64,000 bases of DNA from Klebsiella sp. BIGb0407 (GCF_024807845.1 NZ_JANUEQ010000006.1:1-64000), one strand, 5' to 3'. Shown: positions 48,201 to 57,113, counted from the stretch's first letter. The notes: generated by a model not told the origin, from the sequence alone. A program made the numbers and translations.

Positions 48201-49121
48201 CTCTCACTTAATGACCGTGCGGGAGAAACCAGTTACATCGATGCCGCTACCGGAACGATAAAATCAACCAGCCTGTGGATGCGTAACGTCGGTGGACACC
48301 AGCGGTTCGCCATGAATGACGGGCAGAACAAAACACAAGCTAATCGTTATGTATTGCAAATCGGCAGCGATATCAGCGAGTGGAGCAAAACCGGCAGTGA
48401 CAGCTATCGCTTAGGCGTGATGGCCGGTTATGCCAATCAGCAGGGCAATACGGTGAATAACAGCTCCGGGAATAATGCCAAAAGCGAGATCAACGGTTAC
48501 AGCACCGGTGTCTATGGGACGTTCTTCCAGGACGATCAGCATAAAAATGGTCTGTATGCCGATACCTGGCTGCAGTACAACTGGTTCAATAACACCGTTT
48601 CAGGTAACGACTTAGAGAGTGAAAGCTATAAGAGTAGCGGTGTCACTGCTTCTCTGGAAGGGGGCTATGCCTTCACGGTCGGCAGTTATCACTCTGGTGA
48701 TGGCATGATTAACTCTTTGCAATTGCAGCCTAAAGCCCAGGTTATCTGGATGGGTGTTAAAGCGAAAAGCCATACCGAATCGAACGGTACTGTGGTTCAG
48801 AGTAATGGAAATGACAATATACAGACTCGACTGGGCCTGAAAGCGACACTCAGCGGTCAGAGCCATCTGGATAAAGGCACCGAACGTCAGTTCAGGCCCT
48901 TTGTTGAAGGGAACTGGGTGAACAATACTCAGCAGTATGGTGTCCGTATGGATGACGTCGCCTCATCAGCGCAGGGAACCCGTAATATTGCTGAACTCAA
49001 AGCTGGCGTTGAAGGCAATATCTCGAAAAATGTCGACCTGTGGGTCGGCGTCACTCAGCAGGTGGGTGATAAAAGTTACAGCGATACCCAGGGTTCTCTG
49101 GGGGGAAGATATAACTTCTGA
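45204..49121 (+). CDS. Autotransporter adhesin with glycine-rich and PATR-repeat passenger
   Basis: A 1305-residue type V protein. The extended signal peptide MVNVHRIVSNKKNHGSLLYS continues to a hydrophobic core and AFSAQA cleavage site. The passenger starts with about 260 residues of Gly/Asn/Ala-rich GGxGG sequence, reminiscent of PE-PGRS-like low-complexity folds, continues with four 68-residue autotransporter-associated beta-strand repeats and a beta-helical stretch, and ends with an about 280-residue beta-barrel (LWMRNVGGHQRFAMNDGQ ... GGRYNF, C-terminal Phe). It is exported by Sec and inserted in the outer membrane. ATG 45204 follows ATAAGGA; upstream in-frame codons from 45132 lack a ribosome site. 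Monocistronic and probably horizontally acquired. Confidence 0.92.
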   Translation: MVNVHRIVSNKKNHGSLLYSLQFRIHPLAFACATAITFGLTAFSAQAADCNAANCTQGISGSAGTDASATAGAAGSHGQTEGNPGYPGVRGTDGGNAATGGVGSSGGSASVNSTNTIATGHSLIGGVGGAGGNANGGSGGNGGSAVSGSNANGGNGADAGQAGVAGMGGAGGSAISGTTFTVNNSGSLVGGSGGNGGDALGGAGGQGGQGANNTGNAGNGGNGSNGGTAGNGGAGGAAVTGSNFQLVNQGSITGGQGGIAGSASGGAAGSSNTAGASGNTGSVGLQGVNGTPGTYGAGGAGIVSSGSSSITTSGIISGGLAGDGTARANAIELSGGNNVLTLESGYSFVGNVISNGGDTLSLGGDTDGSFSVGSIASSSPTSWTGNEQYYGFSNYIKTGSGTWILSGTTTVFTPWTINSGTLSVSSDGSLGATGSQLTLGGGTLQNTGEFSTARDILLNGSGSFQTLEKLTVTGLISGSGELIKTGSAALILTNNNTYTGGTTLSAGTLQLGNGGTTGSVIGNILNNGSLVFNRSDSLTYADVISGTGHLVQAGNGTLTLTNNNTYTGTTTINSGTLQIGNGGTAGAVTGDILNNGSLVFNRIDSLTYSGAVSGSGNFVKSGNGTLTLLGDNTYTGGTILNSGTLQIGSGGTAGAISGNILNNASLVFNRSDSLTYGSVISGTGNFAKSGEGILTLLGDNTYTGGTTINSGTLQLGNGGSTGTVSGNILNNGSLVFNRGDALTYGNVISGSGSLANAGNGTLTLTGQNTYTGSTSITAGTLKTSANNVIANSSSTTIAEGATLNLDGTSQVLQNLTNMGSILLADISAAVNPAARVALVPASVTVTGDITNRGTLFINNGNGTVGNRYTQNGNWFGDTGSTVHMAFVAERDNSLTDKLIITGNATGSTAVSVSNLGGQGAKTVNGIELIDVWGTSSDNAFTQSGRIVAGAYDYSLIKGDASGQDIQSWYLTSKLTNEDNYRPEAGAYTANLIAANTMFNLSLNDRAGETSYIDAATGTIKSTSLWMRNVGGHQRFAMNDGQNKTQANRYVLQIGSDISEWSKTGSDSYRLGVMAGYANQQGNTVNNSSGNNAKSEINGYSTGVYGTFFQDDQHKNGLYADTWLQYNWFNNTVSGNDLESESYKSSGVTASLEGGYAFTVGSYHSGDGMINSLQLQPKAQVIWMGVKAKSHTESNGTVVQSNGNDNIQTRLGLKATLSGQSHLDKGTERQFRPFVEGNWVNNTQQYGVRMDDVASSAQGTRNIAELKAGVEGNISKNVDLWVGVTQQVGDKSYSDTQGSLGGRYNF
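46683..47498 (+). repeat. Four tandem 204-bp passenger repeats
   Basis: Each unit encodes 68 residues of the form NTYTGGTTINSGTLQ - GNGG - ILNNGSLVFNRSDSLTY - ISGTGNFVKSGNGTLTL, and a truncated fifth start (QNTYTGSTSITAGTL) follows. DNA identity between units is high, allowing unequal recombination and length variation of the passenger. Confidence 0.9.
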
Positions 49122-49138
49122 TTTGTGGCTGTTGTGAG

Positions 49139-49163
49139 AGAAAAAGCGCCTGAAAAGGCGCTT
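49139..49163 (-). terminator. Terminator hairpin downstream of autotransporter, strongest on minus strand
   Basis: AAGCGCC-TGAAAA-GGCGCTT stem (49144-49163). The A-run before it is a T-run on the minus strand, so it best ends transcripts from the 49.25-50.27 kb genes; it may also stop the autotransporter message. Confidence 0.7.
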
Positions 49164-49251
49164 CAGGCTGCTGACAAAGACTTGGCCTTCCGGTCAGGGC
49201 TTCTTTCTAATAAGGTCAGTACAACTAGAAAAGCATTGAAGCGTGTTTAAT

Positions 49252-49641
49252 CTAGCCAATTTTGCGCAGTCGTGAAGGGCCAGCAAGCATTCCAGTCCGA
49301 CGTTCGAGAGCTTTCTGGGGCTGCCAGCTTTGCTGACCGCGTGCAGACTCTGCACTACCTGTGACCATCTGTCTGACTTTGGCTGGAGCGATGTGCTGTT
49401 TCTGACCCACATGTACGACACGCATGACCGCTTGTTCAATAATATTTTCATGAGTAGCATTATTGATACTGGCCGCCCCGGCTGCATTTTTGCGTTTCAG
49501 CACCAGAAGTTCTTTTACCACCTCGCGGTATTCGCTGGTGAAATCGTCAAGAGTGAGTGACTGCACTTTCGCTCCATTTTCTATGTGGGCAGAGACTACA
49601 ACTTTTTCATTTGCAGGCATCTTACTTTTCGCTTTTGCCAT
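49252..49641 (-). CDS. Hypothetical basic protein next to GNAT-like gene
   Basis: A 129-residue, Lys/Arg-rich protein, not recognised. It begins MAKAKSKMPANEKVVVSAHIENGAKVQSLTLDDF, has a helical centre (FTSEYREVVKELLVLKRKN and ENIIEQAVMRVVHVGQ) and a polar, probably disordered Gln/Arg-rich tail. No signal peptide or membrane segment. GGTGA precedes the ATG. It is 63 bases downstream of the GNAT-like gene on the same strand, so the two are probably co-transcribed; the pair recalls acetyltransferase toxin modules or phage/island cargo, but no family match supports this. Confidence 0.6.
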   Translation of the reverse strand: MAKAKSKMPANEKVVVSAHIENGAKVQSLTLDDFTSEYREVVKELLVLKRKNAAGAASINNATHENIIEQAVMRVVHVGQKQHIAPAKVRQMVTGSAESARGQQSWQPQKALERRTGMLAGPSRLRKIG

Positions 49642-49704
49642 ATTTTCACCCCGCCTCTCATCGCGACCTCTGGAAGAATAATACCATAACTGTTCATTAA
49701 ATAC

Positions 49705-50271
49705 TCATTCAGTATCCATCAGCTTTTTGACCAGAACTTTAGCGCGAATATTACAGGAACGCTTTTCGCGCGACTGGTCTGCCGGGATTAGCTCAAAACC
49801 CTGCTCACGGTATAGGGGGATGAGTAGTTTGTCCGGCTGACTGACCATCACTTCTTTCGCACCATAAGCGTGGGCGAAACTTTCTGCAATGATGAGTCCA
49901 AGTGGGATCATGTATCCACTGAGTGGTGTATCATTTGGATTAGACTCCAAGAATCTTAGCGCAACATTAACGCGTTTTCGGGATAACTTGGCGAGAAACA
50001 GGCCGCAAAGGTATTCGCCGCACCAGATACTCACATCCAACTTGTCTCGTCTTTTGTTACGCTGCCGCAGCCAATTTAAATCGACCTTCAGATGTTTTCG
50101 TTCAGGATGGTTTCGCCAGGTAGGATTAACTATGGACCAGTGTTCCGGGGCAATTCTGTCCAGTAAAATATCCTCAACCGGTAATACTCCGAGAAATGCT
50201 TCAACAAACCCGGCATTTGCCAGACTTAGCGCGATTTCTCTTTTTTCTCTATGTTCATGTGCCGTTCCCAT
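49705..50271 (-). CDS. GNAT-like acetyltransferase
   Basis: A 188-residue cytoplasmic protein. The C-terminal half has GNAT-type order: a strand LCGLFLAKLSRKRVNVALRFLE, a long helix PLGLIIAESFAHAYGAKEVMVSQP and the final LIPLYREQGFELI. The N-terminal half (EHWSIVNPTWRNHPERKHLKVDLNWLRQRNKRRDKLDV) is basic and could bind nucleic acid. The canonical Q/RxxGxG/A acetyl-CoA loop is not clear, so the assignment is moderate. AAGGG precedes the ATG. It leads the two-gene minus-strand unit with the hypothetical gene at 49252-49641. Confidence 0.6.
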   Translation of the reverse strand: MGTAHEHREKREIALSLANAGFVEAFLGVLPVEDILLDRIAPEHWSIVNPTWRNHPERKHLKVDLNWLRQRNKRRDKLDVSIWCGEYLCGLFLAKLSRKRVNVALRFLESNPNDTPLSGYMIPLGLIIAESFAHAYGAKEVMVSQPDKLLIPLYREQGFELIPADQSREKRSCNIRAKVLVKKLMDTE

Positions 50272-50590
50272 GGCAGCCCTTACTTATTAAATCCTTGGAA
50301 AAGCATTGTATAACAGTAAAATGTACTGAATTTAGACAACATATGATTTGCGGCCGCTAACAACGCATCATTCGTTTAAGACTTTTTAAATTGTCCTTTT
50401 CGAAGATATTTTGACACGTTCATCAATGTTCATACGTAGTAGGACAAAACTTGGCGTGGCATTTTTCGGTACTGACTATCAGAAAAACAAACCCTCTCCA
50501 AAGCTGCCTAATATAAACTGTCCAACTTTATGGGATGCAGTTCAGAAAAGGCGCTTTTTTTATGAAGGTTCGGAAAGGGAATGTAACGTC
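50272..50590. other. Gene-free spacer
   Basis: About 320 bases with no supported gene. A plus-strand frame starting at 50411 runs into the antisense of yfdC and is judged spurious. Confidence 0.5.
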
Positions 50591-51511
50591 TTAATCGATA
50601 TTATCTTTTTTCTGCTCAGATTTACGCTTTTGACGTTTTTCCCGAGCCTTCGCTTCAGCTCGCTGTTTATTACGCATATCGTTACGGATTTGCGCATGGC
50701 TTATCAGGGCAAAAATAAAGGTTCCACCAATTATATTTCCCACCAGCGTAGGAATAGCGAAGGGCCAGATAAAGTCTTGCCACGGGATATCACCGTTGAA
50801 GATCAGATAAAAAATCTCTACTGAACCAATAACGATATGTGCTAAATCGCCCAGCCCAACGAGCCAGGTCATCAGGATAATGACCCAAATTTTGGCCGCC
50901 CCGGCTGAAGGGAGCATCCAGACCATGGTGGCAATAATCCAGCCAGAAACGATAGCGTTAGCAAACATCTCATCAGGTGGATTCTCCATGACCTTCATGC
51001 TGATGTTAACGAAAGCTGACCGGGTGGCGTCGTCAAAAATAGGGAGATGGATAAATGCCAGTGAGGCTATCGCGGTACCGATCAGATTTCCCAGTAACAC
51101 CAGTCCCCACAGCCTCATCAACAGCAGCAGATTGCCGACGGAAGGCTTATGCATAATCGGTAATACTGCCGTCACCGTGTTTTCAGTAAACAGCTGTTGC
51201 CGGGCCATAATGACGATAATAAAACCGAAAGTATATCCGAGGTTTTCCAGCAGAAATCCGCCGGGCACATCATGCAGGTTGACCTGGAAAATCCCTTTTG
51301 CCATTAGCGAGGCACCCATGGAAATGCCGGCCGCCGTGGCTGACAGCAGCAGAGCCATTCCGTCCCGCTCCAGCTCTTTTTCACCTTCCATGCGGATTTG
51401 TTCATGAATCGCTGCGGCGACGGAGGGCAGCTTTTCCTCGTCAACCTCTATCTCTTCTCCACGTTCGCTCTCTTCACTTTTGACTTCTTTGTCATCGTTA
51501 TTGTTTTTCAT
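50591..51511 (-). CDS. yfdC: FNT-family formate/nitrite-type transporter YfdC
   Basis: A 306-residue protein (E. coli YfdC 310). A highly charged cytoplasmic N-terminus (KSEESERGEEIEVDEEKLPS) precedes six membrane helices of the formate/nitrite transporter fold: GISMGASLMAKGIF, GYTFGFIIVIMARQQLFTENTV and NAIVSGWIIATMVWMLPSA are FNT signatures. The tail is very basic (KAREKRQKRKSEQKK). YfdC is an inner membrane protein whose substrate is not established. GAGGAAA precedes ATG 51511. Monocistronic. Confidence 0.93.
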   Translation of the reverse strand: MKNNNDDKEVKSEESERGEEIEVDEEKLPSVAAAIHEQIRMEGEKELERDGMALLLSATAAGISMGASLMAKGIFQVNLHDVPGGFLLENLGYTFGFIIVIMARQQLFTENTVTAVLPIMHKPSVGNLLLLMRLWGLVLLGNLIGTAIASLAFIHLPIFDDATRSAFVNISMKVMENPPDEMFANAIVSGWIIATMVWMLPSAGAAKIWVIILMTWLVGLGDLAHIVIGSVEIFYLIFNGDIPWQDFIWPFAIPTLVGNIIGGTFIFALISHAQIRNDMRNKQRAEAKAREKRQKRKSEQKKDNID

Positions 51512-51607
51512 ATTTATAATTTCCTCAAAAAAGTCACTATAAATAATTAAGTGTAGTGAAAAGATTTAGCCTGGAACATGAGCGTTTACGTTAGGAAATG
51601 TCTGTAA

Positions 51608-51790
51608 GTTCAGAGGCTAAATCAGAGACCCAGATTTTGTTACGTACCCTTGGTTCTGGCAGGAAGTGGCTTACTGGATTACAGCTTATGGGATGAACAT
51701 AAGGCGTTTTACTTTAAGGCAATACAGGCGGGAATATCAGGGAACTATAACCCTATGATGCAGTTGCTGAGTGATATTTTGCCAGACTAA
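51608..51790 (+). pseudogene. 3' remnant of a Fic-like protein gene
   Basis: An open frame of 60 codons without start reads PLVLAGSGLLDYSLWDEHK followed by AFYFKAIQAGISGNYNPMMQ and ends LLSDILPD-TAA. The FYxxAIQAGxxGxYxPM pattern at the very C-terminus is what many Fic-domain toxins carry after the active site. The HPFxxGNGR catalytic motif and everything before it are absent, so it is a broken end. Identification rests on the tail only. Confidence 0.5.
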
Positions 51791-51945
51791 CTAGCTAAGC
51801 CAACGGCTTTTGCCTGTGCCTGATTTTGTTTGAGTTGCTGCTCAATCTTTTGTACAGAAACACCTGTTTCAATGGCGGTTGAGCTGGCAACAGAACGGTA
51901 GATTTGTGCTCTGGTTACTTGGCTATGAGTTGTGTTCTTTTTCAT
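51787..51945 (-). CDS. Predicted 52-residue protein convergent with the Fic-like remnant
   Basis: A 52-codon ATG frame: MKKNTTHSQVTRAQIYRSVA, then SSTAIETGVSVQKIEQQLKQ and NQAQAKAVGLAS. Codon use looks coding and its stop overlaps the Fic-like stop by 4 bases in opposite orientation. The SxxxE-type stretch STAIETG resembles the inhibitory helix motif (S/T)xxxE(G/N) of VbhA/YhfG-type Fic antitoxins, with one substitution. The ribosome site is weak. Could be a leftover or free antitoxin-like gene; assignment is inference. Confidence 0.45.
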   Translation of the reverse strand: MKKNTTHSQVTRAQIYRSVASSTAIETGVSVQKIEQQLKQNQAQAKAVGLAS

Positions 51946-52100
51946 AGGAAGTGCATTCCCGTTTATTTTGTGTCTTATTCTAGTATGAAGTGATAATGCT
52001 CACAAGAATACTTCTGTTAGCTCGGATTTGACCTGGGGTGTCTTCGGGCCATTGACTTGATGTTATAGAGCCATTTCATCGCCACTCAAAACTCAGACAA

Positions 52101-52128
52101 CAAAAAAGCCACTTCGCAAGAAGTGGCT
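52101..52128 (-). terminator. tRNA-Ile terminator
   Basis: AGCCACTTC-GCAA-GAAGTGGCT stem (52107-52128) with a T-run on the minus strand, 28 bases after the tRNA 3' end. Confidence 0.9.
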
Positions 52129-52155
52129 TAATGTACTGATTAATCAGCTAAAATT

Positions 52156-52232
52156 TGGTGGCCCCTGCTGGACTTGAACCAGCGACCAAGCGATTATGAG
52201 TCGCGTGCTCTAACCAACTGAGCTAAGGGGCC
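52156..52232 (-). tRNA. ileX: tRNA-Ile (CAU anticodon, lysidine type)
   Basis: 77 bases on the minus strand with encoded CCA. The acceptor GGCCCCT pairs with AGGGGCC, the D arm is GCTC/GAGC, the T arm is CTGGTTCAAGTCCAG, and the anticodon loop contains CAT. The sequence and its position beside mug and rpoD match E. coli ileX, whose C34 is modified to lysidine to read AUA, rather than elongator tRNA-Met. Confidence 0.93.
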
Positions 52233-52355
52233 GTGGGGCAGGATTATAATGTAACTGACAGCGGCGATCCAGTGCTTCGTGTTCATCTGCTGATTTTATA
52301 AACAAAGTAGAATCAGAATCTTATACTTTATGCGCAGAGGTTTAAGGAAAGGGTC

Positions 52356-52862
52356 ATGATTAGCGATATTTTAGCACCTGAGTTACGGGTGGTGTTCTGT
52401 GGTATCAATCCGGGTAAATCTTCGGCGCATACCGGGTTTCATTTTGCTCATCCGGGAAATCGGTTCTGGAAGGTAATTTATCAGGCCGGGTTTACTCAGC
52501 GTTTGCTGGCCCCTGAAGAAGAGCAGCAGCTTCTGGATACCCGCTGTGGCATCACAATGCTGGTGGAACGGCCTACGGTGCAGGCAAGTGAGGTCAGGCT
52601 GGCGGAGTTACGTGCGGGTGGTCAGGAGCTGGCACAGAAGATGCTGGACTATCAGCCGGGCGTGCTCGCTATTCTCGGTAAGCAGGCATTTGAGCAGGCG
52701 TTTAATCAGCGTGGGGCTAAATGGGGTAAGCAGTCGATACTGATTGGTGAGACGGAGGTCTGGGTATTGCCGAACCCTAGTGGGTTGAATCGGTCCACGC
52801 TTGACCAGCTGGTTGCTTCTTATCAGGAGCTTGAAGCCTCGCTAGTTGCTCGTGGGCGATAA
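52356..52862 (+). CDS. mug: G/U mismatch-specific DNA glycosylase Mug
   Basis: A 168-residue glycosylase (E. coli Mug 168). The catalytic pocket motif [16 protein letters not shown] lies at residues 11-26 and the second motif [16 protein letters not shown] near 140. It removes uracil and ethenocytosine opposite G. Position between ileX and rpoD is the E. coli order. Convergent with rpoD, sharing the hairpin at 52868-52907. Confidence 0.96.
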   Translation: MISDILAPELRVVFCGINPGKSSAHTGFHFAHPGNRFWKVIYQAGFTQRLLAPEEEQQLLDTRCGITMLVERPTVQASEVRLAELRAGGQELAQKMLDYQPGVLAILGKQAFEQAFNQRGAKWGKQSILIGETEVWVLPNPSGLNRSTLDQLVASYQELEASLVARGR

Positions 52863-52867
52863 GGGGC

Positions 52868-52907
52868 AAAAAAAAAGGCCTGAGCCGGTGGATGCCGGGT
52901 CAGGCCT
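52868..52907. terminator. rpoD/mug terminator
   Basis: AGGCCTGA (52876-52883) pairs with TCAGGCCT (52900-52907), with GCC/GGC extending the stem inside. The preceding nine-A tract is the T-run for rpoD on the minus strand. Confidence 0.9.
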
Positions 52908-52945
52908 GATTGCTGCTGAGTTTTACTCAGCAGTGTCCGGGCGAA

Positions 52946-54790
52946 TTAGTCGTCCAGGAAGCTACGCAATACTTCTGAGCGGCTTGGGTGACGCAGTTTA
53001 CGCAGTGCTTTCGCTTCGATCTGACGAATACGTTCACGGGTAACGTCGAACTGCTTACCAACCTCTTCCAGAGTATGGTCAGTGTTCATATCGATACCAA
53101 AACGCATACGCAGAACCTTAGCTTCACGTGCGGTCAGGCCAGCCAGAACGTCATGGGTAGCAGAACGCAGGCTTTCAGAAGTAGCAGAATCCAGCGGCAG
53201 CTCAAGGGTGGTATCCTCGATAAAATCACCCAGATGCGAATCTTCATCGTCACCAATTGGTGTTTCCATGGAGATAGGCTCTTTAGCAATTTTCAGCACT
53301 TTACGGATCTTGTCTTCTGGCATCAGCATACGCTCAGCCAGTTCTTCCGGTGTCGGTTCACGGCCCATCTCTTGCAGCATCTGACGGGAAATACGGTTGA
53401 GCTTGTTGATAGTCTCAATCATATGTACCGGGATACGGATAGTACGCGCCTGGTCAGCGATAGAACGGGTAATCGCCTGACGGATCCACCAGGTTGCATA
53501 GGTTGAGAATTTGTAACCACGACGGTATTCAAACTTATCAACCGCTTTCATCAGGCCGATGTTACCTTCCTGAATCAAGTCGAGGAACTGCAGACCACGG
53601 TTGGTGTATTTCTTAGCGATAGAAATAACCAGACGTAAGTTTGCTTCAACCATCTCTTTCTTCGCACGGCGAGCTTTCGCTTCTCCGATAGACATACGAC
53701 GGTTGATATCTTTGACCTGCTCAATAGTCAGACCGGTTTCTTCTTCAATATTTTGCAGCTTTTGCAGGCTACGCAATACATCTTCAGAGACGTCGTGCAG
53801 TTTCTCAGACCATGGTTTGTTCATGGCGATAGCTGCTTTGAACCAGGTTTCGCTGGTTTCATTGCCGGTGAACAGTGTAATGAAGTTTTTCTTCGGCATT
53901 TTGCACTGTTCAACACACATCTTCATGATCAGACGTTCTTGAGTACGAACGCGATCCATCATGACACGCATGCTGTTAACCAAGTAATCAAACTGTTTCG
54001 GTACTAAACGGAACTGTTTGAACACTTCGGAGAGCTGAAGGATCTCTGCCGCGGCATCAGCATGGCTACGACCTTTAGCCTTGATGGTGTCACGAGCCAG
54101 CTCATACTGCCGACGCAAATCACCGAATTTCTCACGTGCTAATTCAGGATCGATGCTGTTGTCGTCATCGGAGCTATCATCGTCAGATTCTTCGTCTTCA
54201 TCTTCGTCATCGTCCATTTCTTCCTGGGACAATTCAGAACCGACGTGAGTGGCTGTTGGCGCTAAGTCTTCTTCAGCATTAGGGTCAACAAAGCCAGTGA
54301 TCAGGTCAGAAAGACGCGCTTCTTCTGCTTCAACGCGATCGTACTGCTCAAGCAAATATGTAATGGCTTCAGGATATTCAGCAACGGAGCACTGTACCTG
54401 GTTGATACCATCCTCGATACGCTTAGCGATATCGATTTCACCCTCACGGGTTAACAGCTCAACGGTACCCATTTCACGCATATACATGCGCACAGGATCC
54501 GTAGTACGTCCAATTTCAGACTCTACGCTTGACAGCACTTGTGCTGCGGCTTCTTCCGCGTCTTCATCGGTGCTGTTAGAATTTTCAGCAAGCAACAAAT
54601 CATCGGCATCAGGGGCTTCTTCCATTACCTGAATGCCCATGTCGTTGATCATTTGGATGATATCTTCGATCTGATCTGAGTCGACGATATCTTCCGGCAG
54701 ATGGTCATTGACCTCGGCATAGGTCAGATAGCCTTGCTCCTTCCCACGCTGGACAAGAAGCTTAAGCTGTGACTGCGGGTTTTGCTCCAT
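52946..54790 (-). CDS. rpoD: RNA polymerase sigma-70 factor RpoD
   Basis: A 614-residue primary sigma factor (E. coli 613). Region 1.1 begins [20 protein letters not shown], an acidic insert [20 protein letters not shown] lies near 190-215, regions 2.1-2.4 contain [44 protein letters not shown] near 400, and region 4.2 ends [31 protein letters not shown]. It directs transcription of most growth genes. Last gene of the rpsU-dnaG-rpoD macromolecular synthesis operon. Confidence 0.98.
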   Translation of the reverse strand: MEQNPQSQLKLLVQRGKEQGYLTYAEVNDHLPEDIVDSDQIEDIIQMINDMGIQVMEEAPDADDLLLAENSNSTDEDAEEAAAQVLSSVESEIGRTTDPVRMYMREMGTVELLTREGEIDIAKRIEDGINQVQCSVAEYPEAITYLLEQYDRVEAEEARLSDLITGFVDPNAEEDLAPTATHVGSELSQEEMDDDEDEDEESDDDSSDDDNSIDPELAREKFGDLRRQYELARDTIKAKGRSHADAAAEILQLSEVFKQFRLVPKQFDYLVNSMRVMMDRVRTQERLIMKMCVEQCKMPKKNFITLFTGNETSETWFKAAIAMNKPWSEKLHDVSEDVLRSLQKLQNIEEETGLTIEQVKDINRRMSIGEAKARRAKKEMVEANLRLVISIAKKYTNRGLQFLDLIQEGNIGLMKAVDKFEYRRGYKFSTYATWWIRQAITRSIADQARTIRIPVHMIETINKLNRISRQMLQEMGREPTPEELAERMLMPEDKIRKVLKIAKEPISMETPIGDDEDSHLGDFIEDTTLELPLDSATSESLRSATHDVLAGLTAREAKVLRMRFGIDMNTDHTLEEVGKQFDVTRERIRQIEAKALRKLRHPSRSEVLRSFLDD

Positions 54791-54943
54791 AAGACGGTAT
54801 CCACACTTCAGTATTAAGGTTTGTGTTGGTAGAGATTGCCACCAACAATAGCGTTACGAGGGCTGATTTATTTTATTGCCGCAGCCCGTCTGTGCGGCGT
54901 TCGGGTTTAACCCGATTAATATTCGGCAGTAAAGCCGCAAATT

Positions 54944-56689
54944 TTACTTTCTGGCGCGAGATTCGGTTATCACACGAACCTCTTCACGCTCTGACGGGGT
55001 AAGTCCACCGGTACGAGAACGTGCGATTAATTCTGACAATCTTAATTCCAGCACTGAGTCAAACATATGGTTCAGTGAGTCGGTAAAGGTTTGTTCAGCA
55101 ATGTCCCTATCTGCTATATCGTCCCAAGTTGAGAGTTTTTCAAGGGTTGCTGCTTCATTTTTACCGCGATATTGCTCAAGAAGCTGTCCGGTGGTCACTC
55201 CTGGCTGGGCCAGACAGGTATTGACCAATTCAATAAAAAGCTCCAGACCAGGAAGTTTCTGAGTATCAAGTCCATTTAGCGACGGTACCCGTTGTGCTAA
55301 CTCAGGGTTTTGTATTAATAACCCTATAAGTATACGCATGGTTGTGCGTTTTAGCTGCGGAACCGGGCGAGAAAAAGTGCTTTCTGCATTTTTAGGCAAC
55401 AATTTCTCTAGCTGGTTATCGTCTAAGATACCGAGTTTATTACCAAGTTCCTGGCGCAGATAAATACGTAACGTTTCACCGGGAACTTGCCCTATCAAGG
55501 GTAATGCCAGCGTACTCAAACGCGCAGTACCGTCCGGGGTACTCAAATCAACCTGGGGTAACAGGCTGTTAAATAAGAACGTTGAAAGCGGTTGAGCTTG
55601 CTCTACTCGCGCCTCAAAAGCCGCTTTGCCTTCCTTGCGAACCAGAGTATCCGGGTCTTCGCCGTCAGGCAGAAACATAAAGCGTAACTGACGACCGTCT
55701 GTCATAAAGGGTAATGCTGTTTCCAGCGCACGCCATGCTGCATCACGTCCTGCTCTGTCGCCGTCATAACAACAGATAACATTGTCTGTGGCCCGGAACA
55801 GAAGCTGGATATGATCGGCTGTTGTGGCTGTTCCTAGCGAAGCGACGGCATAAGAAATGCCATATTGCGCCAGAGCCACCACATCCATATACCCTTCGAC
55901 AACAAGCAGTCGAGCCGGTTCCGGCTGACTTTGCTGGGCCTCATAAAGACCATATAACTGGCGACCTTTATGAAAAATTTCAGTTTCTGGTGAGTTCAGA
56001 TATTTAGGCTGAGCATCACCCAGCACACGTCCACCAAAACCAATAACCCTGCCTCGCTTGTCACGTATCGGGAACATGACTCGTTCGCGAAATCTGTCAT
56101 AGCAACGGCCCTGATCGTTAGTGACCAGCATACCTGCATCCGTTAGTGACTGACGGTTTTCAGTATCGCCTCCGAAACGCTTGAGGACGTTATCCCAGCC
56201 TGCCGGCGCATAACCGATAGCAAAACGGGCGATAACCTCAGCACTTAATCCGCGAGCTGAAAGATACTGACGAGCCTTATCGGCCTGCTGCAGTTTTAAC
56301 GATTGCTGATAAAACTCATTCAAACCGGTCATCAATTGATACAAAGTTTGTCGCTGATGACGCTCAATCTGACTGGGACCATTGCCTGCTTCGTAAGGGA
56401 TCTCCAGGTTATGCATGGTCGCGAGTTCTTCAACACTCTCGACAAAATCGAGTTTGTCGTAGTTCATCAAAAAATCGAGGGCATTACCGTGAGCACCACA
56501 GCCGAAGCAGTGATAAAACTGTTTTTCACCATTTACGGTGAAAGAGGGGGTTTTTTCGTTATGGAATGGGCAACACGCATGATAGTTTTTACCCTGCTTC
56601 TTTAGCTTCACACGAACATCAATTAAATCAATGATGTCGGTGCGTGCAATCAGGTCATTGATAAAAACACGCGGAATTCGTCCAGCCAT
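54944..56689 (-). CDS. dnaG: DNA primase DnaG
   Basis: A 581-residue primase, E. coli length. N-terminal zinc ribbon CCPFHNEKTPSFTVNGEKQFYHCFGCGAHGN near 40-66, TOPRIM with VVEGYMDVV and DGDRAGRDA near 265-310, and the C-terminal DnaB-interaction helices. It lays down RNA primers at the replication fork. Start 56689 (MAGRIPRVFINDLIARTDI) matches the family; an in-frame ATG three codons earlier is not used. Between rpsU and rpoD. Confidence 0.97.
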   Translation of the reverse strand: MAGRIPRVFINDLIARTDIIDLIDVRVKLKKQGKNYHACCPFHNEKTPSFTVNGEKQFYHCFGCGAHGNALDFLMNYDKLDFVESVEELATMHNLEIPYEAGNGPSQIERHQRQTLYQLMTGLNEFYQQSLKLQQADKARQYLSARGLSAEVIARFAIGYAPAGWDNVLKRFGGDTENRQSLTDAGMLVTNDQGRCYDRFRERVMFPIRDKRGRVIGFGGRVLGDAQPKYLNSPETEIFHKGRQLYGLYEAQQSQPEPARLLVVEGYMDVVALAQYGISYAVASLGTATTADHIQLLFRATDNVICCYDGDRAGRDAAWRALETALPFMTDGRQLRFMFLPDGEDPDTLVRKEGKAAFEARVEQAQPLSTFLFNSLLPQVDLSTPDGTARLSTLALPLIGQVPGETLRIYLRQELGNKLGILDDNQLEKLLPKNAESTFSRPVPQLKRTTMRILIGLLIQNPELAQRVPSLNGLDTQKLPGLELFIELVNTCLAQPGVTTGQLLEQYRGKNEAATLEKLSTWDDIADRDIAEQTFTDSLNHMFDSVLELRLSELIARSRTGGLTPSEREEVRVITESRARK

Positions 56690-56772
56690 AGGCCCCATAT
56701 GCTATATCCGTCATCTCTCAGATAACAGCATTCTGAAAGCTCAAGGATATGTCAGTGTGTATAAACGAGAAT

Positions 56773-56804
56773 AAGCCGCGCATTCCTTACGGAAGCACGG
56801 CCTT
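56773..56804 (-). terminator. Attenuator hairpin between rpsU and dnaG
   Basis: A GC-rich hairpin GCCGcgcaTTCC-TTAC-GGAAgcaCGGC in the spacer downstream of rpsU. A partial terminator at this point is known in E. coli and keeps dnaG expression far below that of rpsU. Confidence 0.6.
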
Positions 56805-56849
56805 TATAACTACTACTCTGTCTGTTATGAGGATTAAATCCTCAGAAGA

Positions 56850-57113
<264 letters not shown>

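Noticed and set aside
49194-49487. 97-codon minus-strand frame overlapping the 129-residue hypothetical gene
   Set aside because: Shifted frame of the better supported ORF; it lacks a ribosome site and coding character.
50411-50824. 137-codon plus-strand frame before and across the yfdC 3' end
   Set aside because: Half of it is antisense to yfdC, it has no ribosome site and no recognised family.
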